Assembly (NCBI RefSeq): GCF_019578655.1 | Contig: NC_063258.1 | Span: forward strand, 27,842,802 to 27,906,801 | Direction: 5' to 3' | From: Ricinus communis | Lineage: Eukaryota > Streptophyta > Magnoliopsida > Malpighiales > Euphorbiaceae | Length of the DNA stretch: 64,000 nt | In this document: positions 27,587-40,029 of the stretch, piece by piece | How the letters are laid out: each line of letters starts with the position of its first letter | Position numbering within the stretch: position 1 is the first letter of the stretch | Notes under the pieces: model-generated | Database searches by the model: none | What the model was told of the DNA's origin: nothing | What the model saw: only the letters and a program-made list of their open reading frames with translations | Made by a program: the position numbers and the translations under genes

Positions 27587-28553
27587 GTTGCACGGACAGG
27601 TGCCTTGGTTTTGACCGGATGATGCTGGAGTTTTGTTTGTTGAGTCTGTCTCTGCGCTATCACTATTGGGGTTTCAGAGCTGTGATTTTGGGCCTATGGT
27701 ATGGCGGACACGAAAAAATAATCTGAACCGTCCATTGTCTTTAGAGCAAATATTTCCCGTTGATTTGACCATTTTAACACTTTTAATACCTCTTATTTAA
27801 AAATTAAATTTAATATTAACTGCGTTTAAATTTTATTTACACTTAATTTGTCTGTTAGATTAATTAATCAATCTAGGTAAAGGATTTAATCAGTAAAAGA
27901 ATTTTAAAATATTAAATGTTAAATTCAATAATTACTTTTATCATCAAAATAGAGTATTTTATAAAACATTTTAATTTATGTTAGTTTTAATGTGGAACAA
28001 ATTATAATTTAATTATTTTAGTACATCGTGAATAAGATTTTAGGCATTGTTTAGAATATTTATACTTTATTTATTTCATACTAGTATTTCTATATTTTAA
28101 GATAATTATAATTTCAGTTTATTTACTATTCTATTATTTTGATAAATGTATTAAAATCTTATGATAATTATGAGTTTATGATTTTTTATTTTCTATTAAT
28201 TGATTATATTGTTTAAGTTATTACGAAATATAAAAAAACGGTTAGACCTATTTTTGTTTTATGTATATTATTTTCTTAAGTTGTAAAATTAATTCCTCTC
28301 TTGTAAAAATAACTTATGTGATGTATTAACGGTTATCTTAATTTTTAATTATAATCGTAATTTTACCTTTATTCATATAAAACAAAAAAATGATAATATA
28401 ATTTACGCGAAAAATCATGTGATATTTTGCACTGATTGACCTTGACCATGCCTTAGGTTGTTCGGCCGTGATGACCACCTCTACTAGTGTAACAATTGAG
28501 CCACCAATTAGGCAATTGGTGATGTTAAAAGGAATTGGGACATCAGTGCTTCT

Positions 28554-28563
28554 TATATATAAA
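28554..28563 (+). promoter_or_regulatory. Candidate TATA box of the Nudix hydrolase gene
   Basis: The TATATATAAA element is about 70-80 bases before the proposed ATG at 28,632, predicting a start of transcription near 28,585-28,595 and a short leader. Confidence 0.4.
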
Positions 28564-28631
28564 AAGAAATTAATGTCTAGTACTCCTGATATAGATAAGA
28601 ACTTGCGAAACATTCCTTTTTCTCACCATCC

Positions 28632-30991
28632 ATGACAATTATTTGGATCTTCCCAATTCAGCTTTTGCTCAAATTGAAAGAAACCACAGGTGATATGCTG
28701 GTACGTTCTTGGCCCAGGGAAACTAGTGGTTTTGCATTGAACACATTAGCACGAAATGCTCGAGCAAAGAATTTAGGTCTCCACATGTGATGCAACTGGT
28801 TAGTTCTGAAATGCAAATTAATATTCCCGCGTACTTAAAATGGACAAATTAAGAATGGACCAAGCATATACAGAGCTAAGTCCATCAAGGAAATGCATGT
28901 GGGAGAATATTTTTCATTCTCTACGCAGTGGAATATGTACTCTAATATTGCTAGTGGAACTAATCGTTATTTCTATCTATATATATCACGGTGATTGGCA
29001 TGTTTTAGTACAGAACATCTTGTTTTACTTTTTTCGATCGGACTTTCCGCGGATTCAACTTGTTATTATTCAAGATGCTATCCCGCATATATTCCTTCTT
29101 TTCTCATCCTTAGCAATGGCTATATATATATATATATATATAAATACATACAAACAGAAGCCTGTCCGGAACGTACCATATATATCACAGCTTATTGCAA
29201 GCATGGTAATGATGGCAACCATAGTCACCGGCTCGCAATTGCCTGGACATTGTCATTGGCATTACAGACGAATGCCTGCAACTTCATCGACAACAAAAAA
29301 TTGTAATATTCAATGCTTATCAAGGGTACTTCAATCTGTATTGTCAGGAATAGGGTACTTCAATTTAATTTTGTTCTCTTTTTGTTTGTCTCCTGCAGGT
29401 TTCTCAAGGGTCGGTGCACGTCTTTTGAAAATCCCAACTGCTGAGCACGACTTCCCTTTTAAGCCGTCTCTTGGGGGTGGGCATATGCTCAATAATAGAA
29501 GACTTCATGTTACGTCTCCGGATGTATCGTCCCCAGGTCTCAAAGTGGAAATTCTTGACGCATTGGATGATGAATATGGTGGATGTGTTATTGATCCTAA
29601 CAGCTTACCCTCTAGTGCTAATGCTTTCGCAACTTCACTTCGCTTTTCTTTGTCCAATTGGAAGTTGATGGTAAGGCACAAGAAGAATAGAGACACTCTA
29701 CATCTAAGTTACTTAGAAGTTACTTACTGATTTGATCAAAGCTTACGTGAAATCTTTTTAGGGGAAGAAGGGGATTTGGCTGAAGATACTATCGGAGCAA
29801 GCTGACCTTATTCCGATCGCAATACAGGTAATGATTGAATAGTTACTTTTGTTTCAAAATGCAAGCAGCATATGTTTAATGCGCTATTGCTCTTTCAGGA
29901 GGGTTTCAGCTACCACCATGCAGAACCAGGCTATATTATGCTAACTTATTGGATTCCTGTCGGCCCTTGCTTGCTCCCTGGTAGCCCTTCTCATCATATT
30001 GGCGTAGGAGGATTTGTGATCAATGACAAAAGAGAGGTATTAATACTACTTTTTTTTTTCGCCTTTTTCTTTTAAAAGAAAAGAATTTCTTCTGTAGGCT
30101 TTTTGGCAGTATAATTATATAATTTTCACATGTTTTAGATTCTTGCTGTGAAAGAAAAATGTTCCTGTAGTTGCTCTGGATTTTGGAAGATGCCTACAGG
30201 ATATATTAACAAGGTGATTGCTTATAATCACTTTCACCTGATTTTTAAATTCACCTAAAGAACAATTACGATTCTCTTAATACTTGCAGTCTGAAGATCT
30301 ATTCTCAGGAGCCATAAGAGAAGTGAAAGAAGAAACTGGTGTAAGGAAAATAAATTCTTTGTATCAATATCAGCATTTTTATTTTTTTTACTTGTCCAAT
30401 ATACACCAACCCTTCTTGCTGTTTATAACTTGCAGTCGCCTTTTGCTCAGGTTGACACAATTTTCCTAAAGCTGGTTGCTTTCAGGTATACGATTCTTTA
30501 CAATTCAGCAAGAATTGCCTTCTTATGCTTACTTTATTTGTCTGAAACTATAAAGCTCTTAAAAATTGAAACTCGGCAGACATGCTCACCTGGTGGCGTT
30601 TGAGAAATCAGATTTACTCTTCATGTGCTTGCTCAAACCACTATCTGATGAGATCACGATCGATGAGAATGAAATTGAAGACGCCAAGGTAACAAAATTA
30701 TTTTATTCTCGACATGCCTATAGCAATGTTCTGTTTTACATTTTCCTGACATTGACGCTATGTGTAAATGATTGCAATGGTGTATACTATATGTGTTGAT
30801 TCTAGTGGATGGGGCTCGATGAATTTATGAAGCAGCCATTTTATCAAGCGGACCATATGTCGAGAAGGGCAATTCAAGCTTGTGTTGCAGCTTATGAAGA
30901 TCATTATAGTGGGTTCACTGCACACCAGCTGACCTCAAAACTCGATGGCAAATTATCTTACTTATATTACGATAACTCCAGCAGCTTTTAA
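28632..30991 (+). CDS. Nudix hydrolase of the plant NUDT8/NUDT2/NUDT10 clade
   Basis: Exons 2-9 are firm: 29399-29670, 29762-29827, 29899-30036, 30139-30213, 30290-30340, 30451-30485, 30580-30688 and 30806-30991. They encode a pre-Nudix region (LDALDDEYGG, SYHHAEPGYIMLTYWIP) and a complete Nudix box: Gly, five residues, Glu, seven residues, then REVKEETGV. The box is split by the intron before exon 7. The tail RLSS-like LDGKLSYLYYD is also typical. Such enzymes hydrolyse nucleoside diphosphates linked to another group (ADP-ribose, NADH, CoA derivatives, depending on member); the substrate cannot be read here. Exon 1 is less certain. I propose 28632-28689, because its donor phase fits exon 2 exactly and it follows a TATA element, giving 329 residues. 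The frame also stays open upstream of exon 2, but that stretch reads like intron. An upstream acceptor at 30,436 would insert five residues in frame. Confidence 0.85.
29121..29142. repeat. Microsatellite (TA)n in Nudix gene intron 1
   Basis: Alternating TA of about 22 bases inside the proposed first intron. It is translated as IYIYIY in the long open frame there, an argument against that frame being coding. Confidence 0.9.
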
Positions 30992-33900
30992 GATTTGAGA
31001 ATGTGATCAATGCCTGCCTTTATCGGAATCTTTTTCTACTGTTGAAGGTTGAAGACTCTGCTCCATTTATATGAGTTTAGACCATTTATAAAATAAGGTC
31101 ATATTAATTATTTGAAAATCTTGGGCTCATATTTTTAAATATTTCACTCAGCTCCGCTCCGCTCATAATATAATATAATAAAATATAATATATTCATTTA
31201 TATTTTAAAACTTTTCAAATCTAAATAGGATTTTTTCAAAATAAAATAAAAAAAACAAAAGAATATATATATAAATATGTATATATAAAAGCCTTAGTTA
31301 AGTTATTTTCTTATAATAAATGTAAAAATCTCTCCTAATGCTAAAAAATCAAAAATAAAAAACTTCTATTTTGAATTTTAATTTGTAACCTAAGTTTCTA
31401 AAATTGATTACGGATGGAGTTGTATCCGATAAACAAAAATAAATATATATATAAAAAAAAGAAAAGAATTAGCTGTTTGGCAATTACAAGCTTTAGTTTA
31501 AGTCTTAGTTAATCAGTTAAAATCAAGTGAAATTAATAAATTGTATTGTTTGATATTTAAAATAACTCCTTATGTAAAATTAAAAAGTTGGGGCAGAAAT
31601 CTTCTTCTTTTCACAAAAGAAAGTAATTACTGTAGTATTAATAATATAGTTAGATTATATTCTTTGAACCCAGTGAGATCTGAGTCTTAGGAAATAATAG
31701 ATAATTTAGTATTTTAAAAGCAAACACTTATCTTATCATAATTCACATATAATATCATTATGTAAATTATGTCACTAATTCCAATTTATAATAGAGTTAC
31801 TTACGTCAACATTCTAGACTTAAAAATATATGTTTGGCTTGTGAAACAATCAATTAAGTTAGCATGAATCGTATCAAAAGATTTCTTAATAATGCCCACA
31901 AATCGAAATAATCTTTTTATCCATAGAAAATTCTAAGGCAGGCTTCCAGAACGGTGGTGACGAAGATGGAAGATGGGGTCCACATGTAGCCCCCATTTCC
32001 ATGAATCTCGTGCGTACCTTCTAACACCTAAAAAAGAAGAAAATAGTTATTTTTCGAGTCTATGTTAGACGTCATGCAATGCATGTGACTTGCTTTGTTC
32101 AACGGGCTGCCTCTCTCTAAATGACTCCTCCACGCGTGTGACATGATGTATCATACACGTCCTTTCTATTTTTCTTATAACGCATTACCAACATTGTTAT
32201 TATTTTAATAATAAATACTTTTTTTTATCTTATTTATATTAATATTTTACTTTAAAATAAATATCTAGTATTCAACTGAATACATATAATACAATAAGAA
32301 TGTAATTAGTAATTTGTTGCATAAAGTTAGAAAATCCTATTAATTTATTAACTAATACATTCTGATAAAAATATAACTACTTTATTTTAAAATTAAGGTT
32401 ATCTATGAAAAATTTCTAGGAAAGCTTTCATTCAAAAAACACTAAAATTTACATCAATATTATACGTATATATCAAAAATAAATAGATGTCACAATATTT
32501 ATTTTTTGTGTCAAGATTTCAATGTTTTAATAAATATATGTCACAATATTAATTCTTATGGAAAAATTAAAATTCTAACTCTATTTTTTCTATAAAATCT
32601 AAATTAAACTATTAATTTATAGTTATTATATACTAACAAATTTTTATGTTTTGCTAAATTTCAAGATTTATAAATTGACTCATTTTATTGTTAAACTAAA
32701 CTGTCTTATTTAATTAATAAAATAAAATAACTTGAAAACTTTGAGTTATTAAATAAATAAAGACCTTTGTTGCCTAATAAGTTACAGCATAAGTGAATTT
32801 TTAATAATTTTTATCCGCTATTTACTTTTTATTTATTATTTATTAAATAAATACTATAAAATCCATAAAATCATACTGAAATCATTTAGCAATACCATTT
32901 TTCTTTTGGAGAAGGATGTATACCTTTAATATTACTAATTAATTTGTTAATGGATATAATATCTAAATAGTTGTTGTTGAACTCTTTTTTAATTATAAAC
33001 TTGTATAGATTTAGACAACGACATTCTTCTTCTAAAGTGGGAAGCTCACAATTTTTTTTAAAAAAAAAAGAAAACGATTTAAATATAATATGTAAATTAG
33101 AAGTATTCATAGATCATGGTTCGATTTATCTAATTTATACAAAAAAATTAATTAAACTAATTTCATCGGTTTATAAATAATTATATAAATTAAAATAAAA
33201 GTAATAAAAAATTTATTTTTATTTAATATTCGGTTCCGTGCCATCTTTATAGTTTTCTTTTTCTTAAATCATAATGAAACTAAAAATTTACAATTCTATT
33301 TGATTTAAAAACCAAAACTAATTCATATACATTTAAAACTATGGTTTTTAATTTGAACTAAATTGAATCATTTTGATCGGGTGGATTTGGTTAGAGTTTA
33401 TGCAGCCCTGGTCTAAACTGTTTTTTTGCTGCATGATATGCTCCAAAAAGATAATGGAATCCTAGTTATTACTTTTACTAGTGGGCTGTGTGACATGCGA
33501 TTTCATGTGTTTGCTGTTTTGAATGGCTGCCCATAATATTCAATATCTGGTCTGTCTTATCGTAAACATTTTATTTTGACAATTAAATAAGTTGGAAGTG
33601 TGTCATTTTTGAATTCTAATGGTCAATTTCAACAAGTCAACACAATCTTGGCACAAAAGAAAAACCCCTTTTTATTTATTTATTTATTTATTTTTGTTGT
33701 TCGTAAATTTTCCAAATCCAAATCAACCCCAAAATTAAACTCCCCATCTTTAGTAAAAAAAAATTAAGCCAAAATTAGCCATTCATCATCTTTCAAGTAT
33801 CAACCGCACAAATCACGGTTGTTTGTACCCTAAACTCCAGTATACCTGATAAATGATTATCCTAAATTTATTGCATATAATAATACGACAATACAAAAGC

Positions 33901-34711
33901 ATAATAAATGTAGAGATTCTCTTCCAGCTCACCATGCAAATTAGCATTTTTAATTGAGTACCAGCAGTTTATTAACATCAGCAGCATAGCACATTAAATA
34001 AATTAATTCAAAATCACTAAACTATTAAAAGCTCTATATTTCATATCATTATTACAATTAAGATTTAAGACAGCGATCAACCATTCCGCCCGTATCCGCC
34101 ATCCAACCAGACAAACTGTTGTCCTTTTTAGTTCTGACTGACCCGAATAGGCGATTTCTCGAATCCATTACCGGCAACTCTTGCTGCCCTGCCCCGGCCA
34201 CTACTTGAAATTTGCCAAATGTATTACACCGAAAGATTAAAATATGGATAAGATTTTCTTTTTTCTTTTTATAAAGAAAAATCCTCTAATTGTGTATCAT
34301 ATTTATGTGATAAAAGAAACATTTTTATATAAGAGAACTGGATATAATAATAATACACCACCATTTGCTTATCAGTTATCTCCCACGAATCAAACTGTGC
34401 CAAATAAGGCAAATAATTTTCATTTTGTTTTTCTTTTTCCAAGAATCTAGAAGTAAAAAATAAAATAAAAATTCAACCTTCCTTTTCCCACCTCCTGTCC
34501 TCCATCGATCCTTTCCACTCTTATTAGTCGGCCAAACAAAAACCACTGCTTAAAAAGTGAAAACAAGTTAATGGCCACCTGTTTCATTTTTGGGTTCTTA
34601 TGAGTACCTTTCAAAACCAGGCAATCGCGAATACCATTAAACGCTACTCTTCTTCTTTTCTTTTTTTAGAATTGTATTTTCATTTTCTTTTCTTTGGTCA
34701 ACACTGGTTCC
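30992..34711. other. AT-rich intergenic region between the Nudix and PFK genes
   Basis: The start is the 3' untranslated region of the Nudix gene. After that the DNA is very AT-rich with short homopolymers and an (ATTT)n run at about 33,670-33,693. A stretch around 33,230-33,412, with alternating 'aaaccaaaa' and 'ggtttttaa' type sequence and ending in GCAGCCCTG, resembles one end of a non-autonomous hAT-like element, but I found no matching other end. No gene is supported. Confidence 0.5.
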
Positions 34712-34717
34712 TATAAG
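34712..34717 (+). promoter_or_regulatory. Candidate TATA box of the PFK gene
   Basis: TATAAG about 65 bases before the first ATG at 34,777. If used, transcription would start near 34,740 and include the upstream start codon while skipping the out-of-frame ATG at 34,719. Confidence 0.3.
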
Positions 34718-34776
34718 TATGGATGGATTAGCTTCAACATTTTTTTCTAATTATTATACAGTTTTCTCTTCGGTGC

Positions 34777-37700
34777 ATGGATTCAATCTTATGTCCTAAA
34801 TATTCATCGTCGGTTTCTTCTTTGAATTATCGGTTTCTCGAAACTTCTACTTCCACGAATTTCTCTTCCTCGCTCAGTTTTACTTGTCATAATAATAGTA
34901 ATCATAATTCGGGTTCGGGTTCTGGATTCGGATTATCCACTACAGCCGCTATGTCCAACGGCAACGGTATTTACAAACCTAAGATCGTTACCGGGGAGTA
35001 CGGTTACGTTCTTGAAGATGTTCCTCACTTGACCGATTACCTTCCCGATCTTCCTGTACGTATCTTTTTAAGCATTTTTCTTTTATAGAAACTTTATGTA
35101 TCTGTACGGAAAATGTATACACGTATTGCTGGATCAATTTATAAATAAGAAAAATGGAGGTGAAAAGGATGAGAAAGTGAAAGTTCTGGATTCATTTGGA
35201 TTTTTTTCCTTACTAAAAACGAGATGCTTAACTAAGTTAATCGTAATTGTTTGTTGAGTTATTTATTATTATTTTTTTCTAAAATCATGCATTTCTTCGG
35301 CTAGTAAAGTGATAAAGGAGAGATTCTGTTTTTCTGGATCCTTAATAATTGTGACTTTTTCTTTAATCAGTCAAAAGCACATTATTTGTGACGATCATCA
35401 TGGAAAGATGTATTTAACAAATAATCTGGAAGCATGATATTGTTGTTCCGTTTGTTTCGTTCACCTGCTGATTCTGTGTTTGACATTTATTCTGTTGTAG
35501 ACTTATCCCAATCCTTTACAAGACAATCCTGCATATTCGGTTGTAAAGTAAGTCTCCCTCCCTCTTATTTGCTCTTTTGCTGTTTTTGTAACTCCTATTG
35601 TGAATTCTTGTTTACCACAGTGATTTTCTGATTTTACCAGGCAGTATTTTGTTCATACCGATGATTCTGTTCCCCAAAAGGTCAGCTTTCCATATAAATA
35701 ATTGATTAGGCGAATAAGGATAATAAATGTGTTTTTGCTATAGTTTTCTCAATGACAGAGTTCAGTTTATTATTACTTGTGCTGTGTTGCTCGATTTTAG
35801 TTGTGGTCTAGAGATAGCTATTAGATACAGGAGAGGTGCTGAAAAACTAAAATGTTATTCTTTTGTTTTAATTCTGTGTTTCCTTATTTTTTAGATTGTT
35901 GTTCACAAGGATAGTCCAAGAGGAATACATTTCCGTCGTGCTGGACCTCGCCAAAAGGTATGTCTTTCTGGCCTTTATACATAATGTGGAGTAATGCAGT
36001 ATAACCCTAAGAAATTTGTTGGATGCATTTTCAGGTTTATTTTGATTCAGATGAAGTTCATGCTTGTATTGTGACGTGTGGGGGTCTCTGCCCTGGGCTC
36101 AACACTGTAATTAGGGAAATAGTTTGTGGCTTGTACCATATGTATGGCGTGAAGAGAGTGCTGGGTATAGATGTAAGTGACTCTTATGGCCTTTACTGCA
36201 ATATAAGTTAAACTACATTGTTAATCTGTCTGTCTTCTCTCTTGCTTTATGCTTGTGACTGTTTTGTTTTCTTAATTTTCATCAATAATTTGAAGTGCTA
36301 TCCTACCGGTTATCTGCATGGTTGCAATTGACATTGCTTTGTTCAGAAGACATGCCAAAATGTTTTCATATTGTCTAGTGTTAGTTTTTATATTTTAGGA
36401 TGACATTGTTTTGATGAGTTAATTTAATCTGTAGGGAGGATACAAGGGTTTTTATGCTCGAAATACCATTCCATTGTCACCTAAGGTTGTAAATGATATT
36501 CATAAACGTGGTGGAACCATCCTTGGGACATCACGAGGCGGCCATGATACTTCAAAGATAGTTGATAGCATTCAGGATCGTGGGATTAATCAGGTAGATG
36601 GCACTGTTTGTTAATATATTCTCTTAATTTAAACCAATGGTTGTTTACTCTTAGCTGTGTTGCACCTCAGGTCTACATAATTGGAGGAGATGGAACTCAG
36701 AAAGGGGCATCAGTGATATTTGAGGTAATTTACTTTTATGCGATATTAGCTGGAACAGTCTGCATCTTTGTTCCTCGGTAGATCATGATTTTTAGATGAA
36801 TTAGAAGATACAAAACTTCAAGTGGAACATGCTATTAAACAATAAAGCTTACAAAAGGAGAATAAAGCCGAACATGCTATTAATTCCTTGGTTGGAAAGT
36901 AGAATCTGTCATATATAAATCTACTTCTTTTGCCTTCTTTTCCTTTTTCTCTTTTCTTTTCTTGTTGTAATTCTCTTAAAATCCTATTACATTGTAGGAA
37001 ATTCGAAGACGAGGTCTCAAAGTTGCAGTTGCTGGAATCCCTAAAACCATCGATAATGACATTCCAGTGCGTACACTGAACTAGCCAAACTGCTGCAGTA
37101 TTTCTGAGATAAACAGTGATTTTTATTTGACAATCTATGACAGATCACATTTTATATCTTGAATAATAAGACATTGTTAAAAAATTGTCTGATCATGACA
37201 GGTCATTGACAAGTCCTTTGGCTTTGACACTGCTGTTGAGGAGGCTCAACGTGCTATTAATGCAGCACATGTTGAATCTGAAAGTATAGAGAATGGTATT
37301 GGTCTTGTGAAGTTAATGGGTCGCTACAGTGGTAAGCTCCTATATGTTCCCAACTGCAGTTTAATTTAGCTCTTAAAGCGGCCTTATCTATTCCACAGCA
37401 AACATATTGAATTACATACAGATGGGCAGCATCATCTTATGTATAGAAATGAATATTAAAGCCTTTAATTCTAGGTCTTTCTACTACCTAGCTATCTACA
37501 AAATTAAGCTACTTCGATTCTTATGTAGGACTTGAAATTCTTGCTCTTGCATAAAAGACTCTCAGTCTAGCCATTTCCAGTTCTTTCTTTTTTTAGAGCT
37601 ATGCTGTAATGATTTCATTTGGAGTTCTGGAATGAGATTTATTGCACGGTACAGGATTTATTGCAATGTATGCTACTCTTGCAAGTCGAGATGTGGATTG

Positions 37701-39247
37701 TTGCTTGATTCCGGAGTCACCATTTTATCTAGAAGGGGAAGGTGGACTTTTCGAGTACATTGAGAAACGACTCAAAGAAAATGGGCACATGGTCATTGTG
37801 ATAGCCGAAGGTGCTGGACAGGAGCTGCTTTCTCAGCAATCAACACTGCAGGATGCTTCAGGAAACAAGCTCCTCCAAGATGTTGGGTTGTATATATCGC
37901 AGAGGATCAAGGTATTGGTTTTAATTTGAACTCTTTTGCCTTTATGTTCAAGTCTTATCACATAGAGACATGCAAGTCTTTTCAGCAAATTGATTCTTCT
38001 GTACGTTTTTTGCAGGACTTTTTTTCAAAGCAGAAGAAGATGCCTATAAATCTCAAATATATAGGTTGAAACAACAGTCAAACTGAAGAAGTTGATTTAT
38101 ACAAGCTTGTTGTTGACTAGGATAATTAACTATTATATCTTCTCCTTTTTGGCAGATCCTACATATATGATTCGTGCTATTCCGAGCAATGCATCTGATA
38201 ATGTGTACTGCACACTTCTTGCTCAAAGTGCTGTTCATGGAGCAATGGCTGGTTACACTGGCTTTACAAGTGGTCTTGTTAATGGCAGACAAACTTACAT
38301 ACCCTTCTATGTGAGTTAATCCCTTAATCCCTTGCATGCATAAATGAAGGGAACTTCTTTTGCCATTCTTCTTTCTATCTTATTTGGGTGTAGCAGATCT
38401 GCAATAATTAGAGTCTTTTAAGAAATTTGGCGCTGTTGATATCCTTCTAGCTCTTCTTGTGATATCTGATTGTTTGACCACTTATATTACCTTCTCCTTC
38501 TCTTCCTTCCTTTTTCTTACATTTCTTTTACCTACAGTCTTTATCATCTTTTTCTTCGCATTTTTTTCTCCTCTCTATAGCTCTCACTAATATGTTCACA
38601 TTTGCTTCATTCTTGGTCTCATGTGCCCATTTCCCCTTTTCTTTTTCTGTCCCTTTTCTCTTTCTTTCTTTTTTCTGTTAATGGGGGGTTGACATTTCAC
38701 ATTTCAAAATGCTGTGAAGAAACAGAAGGTTAAAGTTATGCATCTCAACCTTTTGGAGTTGCTCGTGTAAATGTACACACACAACATGCATACACACTCT
38801 TTGATTGTTTGATCTTTCATATAATTATCAAAGTCGCTTTTCTAGATTACTGTGTTGTTAATTTTTTTTCTGAAAAAGAATATGCAAGTTTATGGCATAT
38901 AGCCCTCAACAACTTGTAATTTGTTTCATAATTATAGTGGAAGATTAGGTTCTTGTGTCATTTTCTTTAGTGATTTAAAAATTCAAAATTCTGGCTTAAC
39001 ACTGATGTCCATGGTTATTCTTCAGCGAATTACTGAAAGCCAAAACAAAGTGGTCATAACAGATAGGATGTGGGCTAGGCTTCTGTCTTCAACAAATCAA
39101 CCTAGCTTTTTGTGTAAAGATGACATTGAAGAAAAGAAAGAGGAGATTGCCAAAGTGGTGAAAGCAGAACAACCAGAAAAGCAATTGATGGATGATGGGA
39201 ATTGTGCAGATGACATTGTGGCAAAGAAAGAGGTCAGCTACATGTGA
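34777..39247 (+). CDS. PFK3: ATP-dependent 6-phosphofructokinase, PFK1/PFK3-type
   Basis: Thirteen exons join in frame: 34777-35055, 35501-35547, 35641-35680, 35895-35957, 36035-36172, 36435-36593, 36671-36724, 36998-37066, 37202-37331, 37655-37911, 38016-38064, 38156-38310 and 39026-39247, giving 553 residues from the first ATG. It phosphorylates fructose 6-phosphate in glycolysis. Visible motifs are [15 protein letters not shown] (about 158-172), the ATP-type GGDGT loop (247-251), PKTIDNDIP with catalytic Asp279, MGRYSG (322-327) and PESPF. Cytosolic relatives start near the second in-frame ATG (34,951, Met59, MSNGN), which gives 495 residues. The first 58 residues are Ser/Thr/Asn-rich with a single acidic residue and look like a transit peptide or untranslated sequence read through. 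PFK1 versus PFK3 identity is not resolved. Intron 12 (38311-39025) is long and CT-rich. Confidence 0.95.
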
Positions 39248-39630
39248 TTGAGATTATTATTGCTTAGTCAGTCTGCAGTGATCTACTACCACTATTTTCC
39301 TACCACGCATATTGGTCAACATTAGATTAGTGATATTCAGAGGGTGAGTTCTGCCTTTCGAGTTTTATTTAAAGTGGGAGAGGAGATGGTAGTCTTCACT
39401 GCTGATATAAAAAAGTTTATTGTTGTGAATTATGGACAAAGATGAATGATTAAGAGTTAGGTCATGCGCTGGACTGTAGTGTATGATGACATTGTTATAT
39501 TATATCAAAAGTAGTTTTTCCACTTTGTGATTTTTTTACAATTCCTCTTTTGATTATGGAATTATAGAAAGTATATTCTGAAGTATCGTGGCGTTTATTT
39601 TTCTATCAATTAAATCCGAACATACCTGAA

Positions 39631-40029
39631 ATGAGAAGCAAAACAGCTACAGAAGACCTGATAGAATATTGTGGTGGCGTGCATCATCAACCATGGATGG
39701 ATCATTTTCAATTTTTATGCTTTGGAATTGGCATTGTATGGCAAATCCTGGTAAAAAAGTTTTGTAAATTTTTACAGAGTGAAACCCAGACTTTAAAGAA
39801 ATGTGGATCCGATACCCAGAAATTAAAGAAAAGTGGATCAGAGGGGCATGAACTAGAGAGACATGAACTCTATGCTCAGGTATTAAAGAGAAGTGCATCA
39901 GATAGTCGTATAGTAGAGGAATGGAAACCCAGAAAACACACTTATAAGAAAAGATGGTTCAACTTCAACTTGGCTCTATGCTGCCATATCCCTGTCCAAA
40001 GGCATGCCTGTGAGCATTCTAAGAAATAA
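39631..40029 (+). CDS. Hypothetical 132-residue ORF with in-frame 10-residue repeats
   Basis: I do not recognise this protein. The single-exon frame opens with MRSKTATEDL and runs 132 codons. Residues 52-91 are four 10-residue units from 30-bp DNA repeats at 39784-39903. Units 1, 2 and 4 share the pattern x-Q-x-L-K-[KR]-x-[GA]-S-[DE], and unit 3 is diverged. A mildly hydrophobic stretch (FLCFGIGIVWQILV) lies at about 28-41, and the tail is basic and Cys/His-containing. It sits about 380 bases after the PFK stop on the same strand, so it may lie in that gene's 3' untranslated region or be a young separate gene. Coding status is unproven. Confidence 0.25.
   Translation: MRSKTATEDLIEYCGGVHHQPWMDHFQFLCFGIGIVWQILVKKFCKFLQSETQTLKKCGSDTQKLKKSGSEGHELERHELYAQVLKRSASDSRIVEEWKPRKHTYKKRWFNFNLALCCHIPVQRHACEHSKK
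39784..39903 (+). repeat. Four 30-bp tandem minisatellite units
   Basis: Units at 39784-39813 and 39814-39843 are clearly related, both starting ACCCAGA and continuing TTAAAGAAA. The unit at 39874-39903 is also related, and the one at 39844-39873 is heavily diverged. The period of exactly 30 keeps the surrounding ORF in frame. Confidence 0.7.

Larger units (their letters stand above)
27548..28631. promoter_or_regulatory. Divergent intergenic promoter region, MPP alpha (-) and Nudix hydrolase (+)
   Basis: About 1.1 kb separates two oppositely transcribed starts. The MPP-proximal 170 bases are less AT-rich and carry a telo-box-like AAACCCTAG. The middle (about 27,780-28,400) is very AT-rich with no recognisable gene. 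A TATA-like element sits just upstream of the proposed Nudix start. Confidence 0.5.

Noticed and set aside
28840..29398. Long open frame extending upstream of Nudix exon 2 (open from an ATG at 28,840)
   Set aside because: It includes a (TA)n microsatellite read as IYIYIY, is AT-rich, resembles no Nudix N-terminus, and ends at a textbook acceptor (29,397-29,398). I treat it as intron 1.
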